From assembly GCA_016839845.1 (NCBI GenBank), contig JAEOTL010000153.1:1-6996 (forward strand): a stretch of DNA of 6,996 bases. The letters are read 5' to 3'. The notes under the pieces are model-generated. The model had not been told where the DNA came from. It did no database searches and worked only from the letters and a program-made list of their open reading frames with translations. The position numbers were made by a program, and so were the translations under genes. This DNA comes from Promethearchaeota archaeon (GTDB lineage: Archaea; Asgardarchaeota; Lokiarchaeia; Sigynarchaeales; SOKP01). Shown piece by piece: positions 1 to 5,543 of this stretch. Each line of letters opens with the position of its first letter. Position 1 is the first letter of the stretch.

Positions 1-1
1 T

Positions 2-1717
2 CTTGAGTTTAACATTCGGAAAATCGTGGATAAAGGAGTATTTTCAGTTAAATTCTTCAAACTTAGCACCGATGAAGATAAAATTTACTATTTTCAAGCA
101 AATGAGAAGATCGAGAAAGTTCTAAGAGCGGTAACCGAGGATTATATTACCAAATTCACGTATTTAAATAAATTGTATGAGAAGACTTCAAAAGGATCAC
201 CCCCATTGACTTTAGAGTCTACAGTTGAGGCGATTGTTGACGAAATTTGCGATCGTTTATTTAATTCTGGTTTGAAACGATCATTAAAGGAATTTTTACC
301 AGATTATATTAACTATTTAGCGTATCGTATGGAGAAAGAGAGGAAACTGGATGATATTACTGATAAATTGGAAGGTACAATCTGGCAAGAATTCCAATAT
401 TATAATACTGCAAACGCTGTACCCCAAACATTCGATGAAGACCATGAGTATTACTATCTTCATCCTCAGGCACTGTATATACTAGAACCTTATATTAATA
501 TTCCTGAATTTACATCGTTAATCCATGAATCCAAAGATTTGTTGAAGAATAAGAAGTACGATGAAGTATTGAGTTCTGTAAATTCATTGATGGAACGCGA
601 GGGGGAGAAATTTGAAATTGGATTGTTCAAAGCAATAGTTCTTTGTCATATGAACAAATTTTTTGAAGCAATAGATCTAATCGAATCAGAATTGGAATAC
701 GAAAAGCATCAAAATGATGAGATCAAATATCTTTCCGCATCATTTGTAATTATCTTTGCTCACACATCATTAGGTCATGTTGGCGAAGCCCTGGTTCTTA
801 AGGAAAGATTATTTGAGATAAATTCGGAACACCCAATTACGATTGCAGCAAAAGCATTGATTTATGGATATAGCGTTATTTATGAATTTGATGTTGGGGA
901 GGGGAACGTCGATTTTGTATTAGATTTAATAGACGATGCGATTAATGCTGATTCCCATATTACAAATAAAGGGATTCTATATGTTCTTAAGGTTAACGTT
1001 CTGGAACAGATGTATAAATTAGAAGAAGCATTAGAGGAAATTAACACTGCTCTAACGCTGACAACTGAATTTATCGACTTCTATTATATAAAATCAAAGC
1101 TTCTAGCGACTCTGGAGAAATACGACGAGGCTATTGTTATCTTAGAAGAAAATATTGATCGCTTCCCTGAGAGCAAAAGACATTTTCTAATGCAAAAAGC
1201 CCATGTCTTGAAGATGGCGGGTCACCTTGAAGAGGGTTTAGAGATTGTTAATGAGTTAACTGAAACATACCCCGATGATGACCTCTATTTTAACAATAAA
1301 GCATACTGGCATATTTATATATTCAAACAAAATAGAGAGAAAGGAGTCTTTGATGAAAAGAATAAACAAATTGCGATTGATACCATTAAAAAACTTACTG
1401 AGAGAGCACCCCATGAGGGAAATTTCTTTGATTCCTATGGTGAAATTCTTATGATTACTGGTGATTATGAAAATGCTATTGAGAAGTACCAAAAAGCCAT
1501 TGAAGTCGAACCAAACGGTTGGTTTGTACCAGCTTCTTATGTTGGGTTGGGAAAATGTTATAAAAAAATCGGAGAATATGATGAGGCTGAATTAAATTTT
1601 CATACAGCACGAAAAATTGTACGCTATTGCTTCTGCCATATTAAGAATAAGAAAGAATGGATAGAAGATATCGAATACCATCTTAAGAAAATTAAAGAAT
1701 TGAAACAAAAATCGTAA
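2..1717 (+). CDS. TPR-repeat protein, 5' end cut by the window edge
   Basis: The reading frame is open to the left edge. The GTG at 26 has no ribosome-binding site before it, so the true start probably lies upstream. Numbering from that GTG gives 563 residues. Residues 1-25 with the preceding codons (LEFNIRKIVDKGVFSVKFF... then KIYYFQ) look like the last helix and beta-wing of an ArsR-type winged helix, so a DNA-binding domain may sit just outside the window. Residues 30-160 are helical and unassigned. Residues 163-540 hold tetratricopeptide repeats. The clearest are near 316-349, 350-383, 384-417, 465-498 (YGEILMITGDYENAIEKYQK, then AIEVEPNG) and 502-535, showing the usual Gly/Tyr, Ala and Pro positions. 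TPRs form a superhelical protein-binding scaffold. Winged-helix plus TPR proteins are frequent in Asgard archaea and their partners are mostly unknown. No signal peptide or membrane segment is visible. TPR is certain, the winged helix is an inference, and the function is unknown. Confidence 0.88.
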   Translation, partial: LEFNIRKIVDKGVFSVKFFKLSTDEDKIYYFQANEKIEKVLRAVTEDYITKFTYLNKLYEKTSKGSPPLTLESTVEAIVDEICDRLFNSGLKRSLKEFLPDYINYLAYRMEKERKLDDITDKLEGTIWQEFQYYNTANAVPQTFDEDHEYYYLHPQALYILEPYINIPEFTSLIHESKDLLKNKKYDEVLSSVNSLMEREGEKFEIGLFKAIVLCHMNKFFEAIDLIESELEYEKHQNDEIKYLSASFVIIFAHTSLGHVGEALVLKERLFEINSEHPITIAAKALIYGYSVIYEFDVGEGNVDFVLDLIDDAINADSHITNKGILYVLKVNVLEQMYKLEEALEEINTALTLTTEFIDFYYIKSKLLATLEKYDEAIVILEENIDRFPESKRHFLMQKAHVLKMAGHLEEGLEIVNELTETYPDDDLYFNNKAYWHIYIFKQNREKGVFDEKNKQIAIDTIKKLTERAPHEGNFFDSYGEILMITGDYENAIEKYQKAIEVEPNGWFVPASYVGLGKCYKKIGEYDEAELNFHTARKIVRYCFCHIKNKKEWIEDIEYHLKKIKELKQKS

Positions 1718-1731
1718 ATTCTGCCTAAGAA

Positions 1732-2478
1732 CTATTTTTCATATCCTACTTTTATTGTCATCGAGAGTGTTTCATCGAATGCTGTCCCTTCGACGGCAAA
1801 TTTAAAGGGCATATCTTCTGAATTAAAGAGTTCTGTGAAATACCCTTGCCAATAGGTGCTATATCGTTTGTTTTGTCTATGCCTAAAGAGCATATGATAC
1901 TCATCTTCTTTTTCTTTATTGATATCTATTGTATGAAAATAATTTGCGACGACCCATATCTTCTGGATTGCTTTTAATATTTCTTCAATCGATAGGCTTT
2001 TTAATGGGTGAGAATCGTTATACCATAAAATAATATCTATTCCGACATTTTTGTGCCAAGGTTTTTCAAGGCTATCTTCTGGAGCTTCTGCAGCTCTTAT
2101 TAACTGGTTAAACGTAGTTTTACCGATGAGCATCATCTTCATTTCATCTCTGGCTCGTACCCAGAGATCTCTATCAAGAGTTTTTTGGTCCCCGAAATAT
2201 TTTATTGTCCTTTCAATAAAGGAAATATCAGATTCACCTTCTTCTCTAAATATCTCTATCATAGCATGAATCTCAGGGGAAATTGAATTAAAATCATCAT
2301 AACATTTCACGGCATTTTTTACAAGGTCAGAAATTGTGGTTCCGTTTAACTTATATTTATCAATCAATCTTCTTGTTTCATCAGTAACTTTAACATATAT
2401 AGGCTTATCTCTGTGTTCAGGTTCCTTGAACTCATTCTTTTCACTCGAATTATTGTTTTCTTTTACGATAGGAATCAT
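1732..2478 (-). CDS. Uncharacterised protein with ribbon-helix-helix-like N-terminal segment
   Basis: 248 residues, soluble, not assigned to a family I recognise. Residues 1-24 are polar and probably disordered. Residues 26-63 (IYVKVTDETRRLIDKY, then TTISDLVKNAVKCYDDF) have the strand, helix, turn, helix pattern of CopG/Arc ribbon-helix-helix proteins, which dimerise and bind operator DNA. Residues 100-135 are helical. The C-terminal part, about 145-248, has alternating helices and strands with a conspicuous HMLFRHRQNKRYSTYWQGYF segment at 195-214 and a final strand SMTIKV. The ATG is preceded directly by GGAG with no spacer, and an in-frame TAG lies 6 bases upstream, so no earlier start is possible. 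A very short or leaderless mRNA would fit. The gene faces the TPR gene tail to tail with a 14-bp gap. The regulator role is inferred from the RHH-like segment and from the dyads upstream. A non-DNA-binding protein remains possible. Confidence 0.75.
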   Translation of the reverse strand: MIPIVKENNNSSEKNEFKEPEHRDKPIYVKVTDETRRLIDKYKLNGTTISDLVKNAVKCYDDFNSISPEIHAMIEIFREEGESDISFIERTIKYFGDQKTLDRDLWVRARDEMKMMLIGKTTFNQLIRAAEAPEDSLEKPWHKNVGIDIILWYNDSHPLKSLSIEEILKAIQKIWVVANYFHTIDINKEKEDEYHMLFRHRQNKRYSTYWQGYFTELFNSEDMPFKFAVEGTAFDETLSMTIKVGYEK

Positions 2479-2514
2479 CTCCTAAATCTTTATTTTTAGT
2501 AATGCTTCAATTGA

Positions 2515-2522
2515 ATATATAT
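2515..2522 (-). promoter_or_regulatory. Candidate archaeal TATA box for the RHH-like gene
   Basis: On the minus strand this is an alternating AT octamer (ATATATAT) centred about 40 bases before the ATG at 2478. Archaeal transcription normally starts some 25 bases past the TATA centre, which would place the mRNA start near 2492 and give a leader of about 14 bases ending in GGAG. The surroundings are very AT-rich, so the exact box is uncertain. A second candidate, the complement of TTTATATTAA, lies at 2524-2533. Confidence 0.3.
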
Positions 2523-2587
2523 CTTTATATTAATAAACTTTCAGCTTAATTATTAATAGGGCGCTAAACAGCAAAATAGATTTTTTC

Positions 2588-2607
2588 TGTATATAATGAT
2601 ATATACA
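2588..2607. repeat. Perfect 8-bp inverted repeat, possible operator
   Basis: TGTATATA at 2588-2595, a 4-base centre ATGA, then TATATACA at 2600-2607. It lies about 110-130 bases upstream of the divergent RHH-like gene and is flanked by T-runs at 2581-2586 and 2609-2614. The TGTA...TACA symmetry is typical of operators for dimeric regulators. Read as RNA it would be a hairpin followed by six U, but no gene upstream on the plus strand would need a terminator here. Low sequence complexity means chance cannot be excluded. Confidence 0.35.
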
Positions 2608-2619
2608 ATTTTTTATTAA

Positions 2620-2639
2620 TCAATATCAATTACTATTGA
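2620..2639. repeat. Inverted repeat TCAATA-N8-TATTGA
   Basis: Six-base arms TCAATA (2620-2625) and TATTGA (2634-2639) are separated by 8 bases. The same half-site core (CAATA/TATTG) and the same 8-base spacing recur in the much stronger dyad at 3002-3029, although the half-sites face the opposite way. On its own it is short enough to be chance in AT-rich DNA. Confidence 0.2.
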
Positions 2640-2673
2640 GTTCTATATATAAATATATATTTCATAATATTTT

Positions 2674-2692
2674 GCATATTAAATTATTATGC
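2674..2692. repeat. Imperfect inverted repeat around GCATA/TATGC
   Basis: The stem pairs GCATA (2674-2678) with TATGC (2688-2692) and continues inward for three more pairs after a single T-T mismatch. It lies in the most AT-rich part of the gene-free stretch, with no gene close on either side. It could be an operator or a small hairpin, and chance is a real alternative. Confidence 0.2.
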
Positions 2693-2740
2693 TATTTTAT
2701 TCACTATTTAATATTGACCATAAGATTTAAATATATCCAT

Positions 2741-2754
2741 ATATACATGTATAT
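2741..2754. repeat. 14-bp perfect palindrome ATATACATGTATAT
   Basis: A perfect self-complementary sequence. Its half-sites (ATATACA and TGTATAT) are the same as those of the dyad at 2588-2607 but arranged in the opposite order. Two sites sharing a half-site in one intergenic region suggest a common binding protein, although TA-rich DNA produces such palindromes easily. Confidence 0.25.
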
Positions 2755-2800
2755 CGGTGAATCAAAAAAATATAGATAGATATAAAAAAATATAGCAAAA

Positions 2801-2965
2801 TTGGATAATATACAAGCGCATCCAAAAAATGTTCGTGAAAAAAGAAAAATGGTTATAATAGGTATTGGTATTGCTGGGCATCTATGACTAGAACCTACGA
2901 TAAGTCTAAAACAAGACCACACAGTACATATCAAAACTTCAGTCAGAGTCAAGCTAATTGAGTAA
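2801..2965 (+). pseudogene. Possible decayed dinucleotide-binding (Rossmann) fragment
   Basis: This part of the gene-free stretch is less AT-extreme than its left flank and translates in one frame with just one internal stop. From the ATG at 2849 it reads KMVIIGIGIAGHL, a TGA at 2885-2887, then LEPTISLKQDHTVHIKTS, ending at the TAA at 2963-2965. Strand 1 with GxGxxG (GIGIAG), a helix, then LKQDHTVHI as strand 2 resembles the beta-alpha-beta start of FAD/NAD(P)-binding oxidoreductases. The helix is about two residues longer than usual, and the acidic residue normally ending strand 2 is absent. Nothing downstream continues the domain. A short membrane peptide, or chance, are alternatives. The opposite strand has an open hydrophobic frame here (2704-2994) that I take as a shadow. 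Confidence 0.25.
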
Positions 2966-3001
2966 ATCCCTGTGTTAAGCGAGAAGAATCTCAAAAATAT
3001 T

Positions 3002-3029
3002 TCATATTGTTGAAATCATAACAATATGA
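3002..3029. repeat. Perfect 10-bp inverted repeat with 8-base centre
   Basis: TCATATTGTT (3002-3011), GAAATCAT (3012-3019), AACAATATGA (3020-3029). All ten positions pair. This is the strongest dyad in the window. It lies between the two decayed coding fragments and about 200 bases before the NfeD-like gene. No T-run follows, so an operator or a recombination relic is more likely than a terminator. Confidence 0.5.
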
Positions 3030-3063
3030 CGAAAATAAAACAGAGATACCGATTGTTGGTTAA

Positions 3064-3147
3064 GTAAAATATTGTCAATATAGTAGGGCAAAAATTGACA
3101 GAGAAGCGATTTTCTGTTACCAATGTGAAATTAAAATAGGATCTTAG
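3064..3147 (+). pseudogene. Remnant of a C-terminal zinc ribbon
   Basis: Between a TAA at 3061-3063 and a TAG at 3145-3147 one frame reads VKYCQYSRAKIDREAIFCYQ followed by CEIKIGS. This closely follows the double-CxxC zinc ribbon found at the ends of many archaeal proteins (general form YCxxCGAKI...AxFCxxCGxKIG). The first knuckle has lost its second Cys (Ser here) and Gly (Arg here). The second knuckle keeps both Cys (codons at 3115 and 3124), but the Gly after it is Glu. There is no start codon or ribosome-binding site for so short a frame, and a stop lies right before it. It is therefore best read as the tail of a dead gene. It is in a different frame from the fragment at 2801-2965, so whether both come from one gene cannot be told. 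Confidence 0.5.
3069..3081. repeat. Palindrome ATATTG-T-CAATAT
   Basis: Six-base arms around a single T, overlapping the start of the zinc-ribbon remnant. The arms repeat the ATATTG/CAATAT core of the dyad 40 bases upstream (3002-3029), so both could be recognised by one protein. Confidence 0.25.
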
Positions 3148-3175
3148 ATTTTTAGGGCGTTTATATTAATATTCA

Positions 3176-3183
3176 TTTAAATA
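3176..3183 (+). promoter_or_regulatory. Candidate TATA box for the NfeD-like gene
   Basis: TTTAAATA, centred about 46 bases before the GTG start. Initiation about 25 bases downstream would fall near 3205 and leave a leader of about 20 bases that carries GAGGGATAGG (3211-3220) just before the start. TTTATATTA at 3160-3168 is a second candidate. It matches the TATA candidate before the gene at 5544, but is farther from this start. Confidence 0.35.
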
Positions 3184-3225
3184 ATTTTTTTAAATTTGAT
3201 AAATATGTCCGAGGGATAGGTAAAA

Positions 3226-4173
3226 GTGGTACAAAAAAGCTCCAATAGATGGTTTATATACTTTCGGTGGAAAAAAAAGGATAGCATAGGTTTAGTTTTA
3301 ATTATATTTGTAGGATTATTAACAACTATAATTGGATTTCTATATCCAAATTTTTATGATATTTTCATCAGTTTATGTTTAGGATTCTTTATTGGGGGTT
3401 TTATTTTATCATTTATATCAACGCTTTTAGCTCAGATGGAATCTAATATAACAGGAGCAGGTGAAATAGATGCTGAAATCGACATTGATGCTGAGGTCGA
3501 TGTTGATGTTGACAGTGATGTAGATGTTGACATTGACAGTGATATAGATATTGACATTGACAGTGATGTAGATGTTGACATTGACAGTGATGTAGATGTT
3601 GACATTGACAGTGACATCGATATAGATATTGATCTAGATGCAGAGGTGGATATAGATATCGATAGTGATATAGATGTTGATACCGATTTAGACGTAGATT
3701 CTGAATTAGACATTGAGTTGGATGGTGAAGTGGATACAGCCATATCTACAATTACTCCCGCTCCTATAATGCTTTTATTCTCAACTGCATTTTTAGTATA
3801 TGGAATTACTGGATTATCTTTATTTTATTTTATTCAAGTAGATTTAAGATTTATAATATTTTTTGCTGCTCCTGCAATTTCTTATGTCTCAGTAAAAATT
3901 ATTAACGGATTTTGGAAACTTCTTGCGAAGTCGCGATATTATAGAATCTCATCAACAAGGAATTTGATTGGGAAAGCAGGTGAGGTAACATTAAAGGTAG
4001 ATGAGAGAGGTGGAGTAATAAAGATTCCATCTAATACACCAATGAGATTTGAAAGGTTACATGTCAAACCAGCCAGAAAAAATTCGATTTTTGAAAGAGG
4101 GGAGCGAGTCTTTATTTGCGATGTAAGAAATGGGGTTTTATTAGTTGATAATAGTAAAAAGTTAATTAGATAA
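3226..4173 (+). CDS. NfeD-like membrane protein with long alternating acidic loop
   Basis: 315 residues, GTG start five bases after the purine-rich GAGGGATAGG. A basic N-terminus (RWKKK, 15-19) precedes two close membrane helices (about 20-41 and 44-68). Next comes an acidic segment (80-170), two more helices (about 181-203 and 207-227), and a C-terminal OB-fold domain (about 240-312) with the NfeD signature NLIGKAGEV...GGVIKI...ERGERVFICDV..GVLLV. The positive-inside rule puts the N-terminus, acidic loop and OB domain all in the cytoplasm. NfeD-type proteins (YuaF, YqiJ) are encoded beside SPFH proteins and work with them at the membrane, and the next gene here is an SPFH protein. The acidic loop is strictly periodic: every even residue from 80 to 170 is Asp or Glu, with Val/Ile/Ser/Ala mostly between. 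Similar Asp-rich loops occur in some bacterial YqiJ-like proteins as I recall, so the loop is probably functional. Metal binding or electrostatic docking are guesses. Confidence 0.9.
   Translation: MVQKSSNRWFIYFRWKKKDSIGLVLIIFVGLLTTIIGFLYPNFYDIFISLCLGFFIGGFILSFISTLLAQMESNITGAGEIDAEIDIDAEVDVDVDSDVDVDIDSDIDIDIDSDVDVDIDSDVDVDIDSDIDIDIDLDAEVDIDIDSDIDVDTDLDVDSELDIELDGEVDTAISTITPAPIMLLFSTAFLVYGITGLSLFYFIQVDLRFIIFFAAPAISYVSVKIINGFWKLLAKSRYYRISSTRNLIGKAGEVTLKVDERGGVIKIPSNTPMRFERLHVKPARKNSIFERGERVFICDVRNGVLLVDNSKKLIR
3511..3630 (+). repeat. 24-bp in-frame tandem repeat (five units)
   Basis: Units start at 3511, 3535, 3559, 3583 and 3607. Units 1, 3 and 4 are identical at all 24 positions (GACAGTGATGTAGATGTTGA, then CATT), and units 2 and 5 differ at several bases. 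Each unit encodes DSDVDVDI. The array sits inside the acidic loop of the NfeD-like gene, and diverged copies continue to about 3684. Because the length is a multiple of three, gain or loss of units would lengthen or shorten the loop without breaking the frame. Confidence 0.9.
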
Positions 4174-4200
4174 AAGATTTAATAAAACATGTTAGTCTTC

Positions 4201-4225
4201 TAGTCGTTTTGAAAATAACCGGCTA
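4201..4225 (+). other. Weak hairpin after the NfeD-like gene
   Basis: TAGTCG (4201-4206) can pair with CGGCTA (4220-4225), including one G-U pair, around a 13-base loop. No U-run follows directly. The 125-bp gap before the SPFH gene otherwise has a run of ten A (4245-4254) and no clear TATA box, which mildly favours transcription through from the NfeD-like gene. Confidence 0.2.
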
Positions 4226-4279
4226 CTATTACTGAAATCTAAGCAAAAAAAAAATGTAAAACAAAATTAAAAATGAAAT

Positions 4280-4284
4280 GGAGG
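4280..4284 (+). promoter_or_regulatory. Ribosome-binding site of the SPFH gene, unusually far from the start
   Basis: GGAGG is the strongest such motif in the window but ends 14 bases before TTG 4299 and 17 before ATG 4302. In between, an in-frame TAA at 4290-4292 rules out an earlier start. A nine-codon frame (ATG 4273) ends in a TGA that overlaps the gene's ATG (TGATG, 4300-4304), so reinitiation after that tiny frame is possible. Confidence 0.45.
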
Positions 4285-4298
4285 TTGAGTAAAAGAAG

Positions 4299-5468
4299 TT
4301 GATGTTACTAGAATTTAAACCTTTATATGTAGGTATTGGAGTGACTGTTGGAATAATAGTATTTTTATTCGTAATTTTTCTTGCTGCGCGTTATCGGAAA
4401 TTTAAAACTAACCAATTTGTCATACATTTGCGAAATGGTAAAGTAAAGCATGCTGGATTGGGAGGAAGCATATTTTTGCTTCCCTTAATTGATGACTATA
4501 TTGTCATTCCAACCACTAGTATTCAAACAGTTGTCGAAGCCCATGAACAAGTAGTCTCCAATGAGTACCAAAACATTGAAATTGAGGGATTATTAATCTG
4601 GAAAGTTATCGATCCAGAAAAAGCATTTAGCGCGGTCTCTTGGAATATTCGAGATGAAAACTATGTTGAAAAAATATTGAAAGGTGCAGCAGAGGCTATT
4701 ATTCGAACTACCTGTGCCAACATGCCATTGGAAAAGATCATTAGAGAAAGAAGAGAGATAATTGAGAATGTTGAGAAAGATTTACACGAATTATCAGCCG
4801 ATTGGGGTATCGTTATTGAATCCCTGGAAATTTTGGAGGTTATTATTGTAGAACCTGAATTAAAAAAAAATATGGAAGCAACCAAACAAGCTGAAGAACT
4901 CAGAAAAGCTAGAATTGCTAAAGCAGAAGCCGAAAGAGTGTCAAAATTAAGAGAATTAGAAGTTAAAAACGAACTCGGAATTCAAGAACAATCAGTCGAA
5001 AGGGAGATTGAAATACGAAGAAAAGAAAAAGAAATTGCAATTGCAGACCAAGAAAGGGAGCGGAAAAAGATTGAAGCTGATGGTGACAGGCAGAAAAAAA
5101 TCATAGAAGCTGATGCAGAGGCTCAGCAGATCAAACGTAAACTTATAGCTCAAGCTGAGGGTGAATCTGAGAATATTAAACAACAAATGCTTGCACAGGC
5201 TGAAGGTTTTAAGAAACAAGTAGAAGCTATGGGGAGTGCTGATGAGCGATTCTTAGCTGTCCAATTGACGAATATTTTACCCGAAATATTTAAGCATATA
5301 AATCCTGATAAAATGTTTATCATGGGAGATGGTAATGAAGCATTCTCGTCTCTTTCGAAAGCGATTATGCCTTTCCTACAGCTTTTGCCTGAATATTCAG
5401 ACAAAATTAAAGAATTCTTTGATAACGGGGGAAACAAAAAACTAAGAGAGATATTAGTTCAAGAATAA
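4299..5468 (+). CDS. SPFH/band-7 (flotillin/stomatin-like) membrane protein
   Basis: 389 residues from TTG 4299; the ATG next to it at 4302 is an equally good start. One N-terminal membrane helix (about 11-30) is followed by RYRK, which places the rest in the cytoplasm. The SPFH domain covers about 36-190 (QFVIHLRNGKVKHAGLGGSI, then LVxVP-like strands, IEIEGLLIWKVIDPEKAF, and the helix pair with IRERREII). A highly charged coiled coil rich in Ala, Glu and Lys covers about 190-310, with the repeated AQAEGxxxxIKQQM/AQAEGF pattern. A C-terminal region (311-389) is partly hydrophobic. SPFH proteins assemble into large membrane-attached oligomers that organise microdomains and control membrane proteins or proteases. 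This one is shorter than Bacillus FloT (about 509 residues). The NfeD-like gene upstream is its expected partner. Family assignment is firm; whether it acts as a true flotillin is not. Confidence 0.93.
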   Translation: MMLLEFKPLYVGIGVTVGIIVFLFVIFLAARYRKFKTNQFVIHLRNGKVKHAGLGGSIFLLPLIDDYIVIPTTSIQTVVEAHEQVVSNEYQNIEIEGLLIWKVIDPEKAFSAVSWNIRDENYVEKILKGAAEAIIRTTCANMPLEKIIRERREIIENVEKDLHELSADWGIVIESLEILEVIIVEPELKKNMEATKQAEELRKARIAKAEAERVSKLRELEVKNELGIQEQSVEREIEIRRKEKEIAIADQERERKKIEADGDRQKKIIEADAEAQQIKRKLIAQAEGESENIKQQMLAQAEGFKKQVEAMGSADERFLAVQLTNILPEIFKHINPDKMFIMGDGNEAFSSLSKAIMPFLQLLPEYSDKIKEFFDNGGNKKLREILVQE

Positions 5469-5486
5469 TATTTTTAAAAATTAATA

Positions 5487-5498
5487 TTTTTTTTTTTT
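5487..5498 (+). terminator. Oligo-T tract, probable archaeal terminator after the SPFH gene
   Basis: Twelve consecutive T on the plus strand begin 18 bases past the SPFH stop codon, after an A/T-only segment with weak self-complementarity. Archaeal RNA polymerase stops at oligo-U without needing a GC hairpin. A TATA candidate directly follows, which supports a transcription boundary here, though partial read-through into the next gene is possible. Confidence 0.55.
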
Positions 5499-5501
5499 GG
5501 T

Positions 5502-5510
5502 TTTATATTA
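5502..5510 (+). promoter_or_regulatory. Candidate TATA box for the six-helix membrane protein
   Basis: TTTATATTA, centred about 38 bases before the TTG at 5544. Initiation near 5531 would give a leader of about 13 bases, in which case the GAGGT at 5527-5531 would be mostly untranscribed and the mRNA nearly leaderless. The same sequence occurs before the NfeD-like gene at 3160-3168. Confidence 0.4.
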
Positions 5511-5543
5511 AAGTTTATTAACATTTGAGGTAGATATTCAAAA

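Noticed and set aside
2588..2614. Factor-independent terminator (hairpin plus six T)
   Set aside because: No plus-strand gene ends nearby, and the stem is entirely A/T apart from its last two pairs. An operator-type dyad is at least as likely.
2885..2887. TGA as a selenocysteine codon in the GIGIAG fragment
   Set aside because: A second stop follows at 2963-2965, the fragment has no complete domain, and no hairpin resembling a selenocysteine insertion element was seen.
2704..2994. 96-codon open frame on the minus strand
   Set aside because: It is hydrophobic low-complexity translation of AT-rich DNA opposite a more protein-like plus-strand fragment, with no ribosome-binding site and no recognisable family.
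2479..3225. tRNA or other structured RNA gene in the long gap
   Set aside because: No cloverleaf, no GTTC-type loop and no GC-rich block of the kind expected for a structured RNA in AT-rich DNA was found on either strand by eye.
3511..3684. CRISPR array
   Set aside because: The repeats are contiguous 24-bp units in coding frame without unique spacers, so this is a coding minisatellite.
3432..3743. Ser/Thr/Met-rich open frame on the minus strand
   Set aside because: It is the mirror of the Asp-Val/Ile repeat codons of the NfeD-like gene. The repeat keeps the opposite frame free of stops.
4992..5437. Overlapping minus-strand frames within the SPFH gene
   Set aside because: They lie opposite the coiled-coil codons of a strongly supported gene and show no protein-like features.
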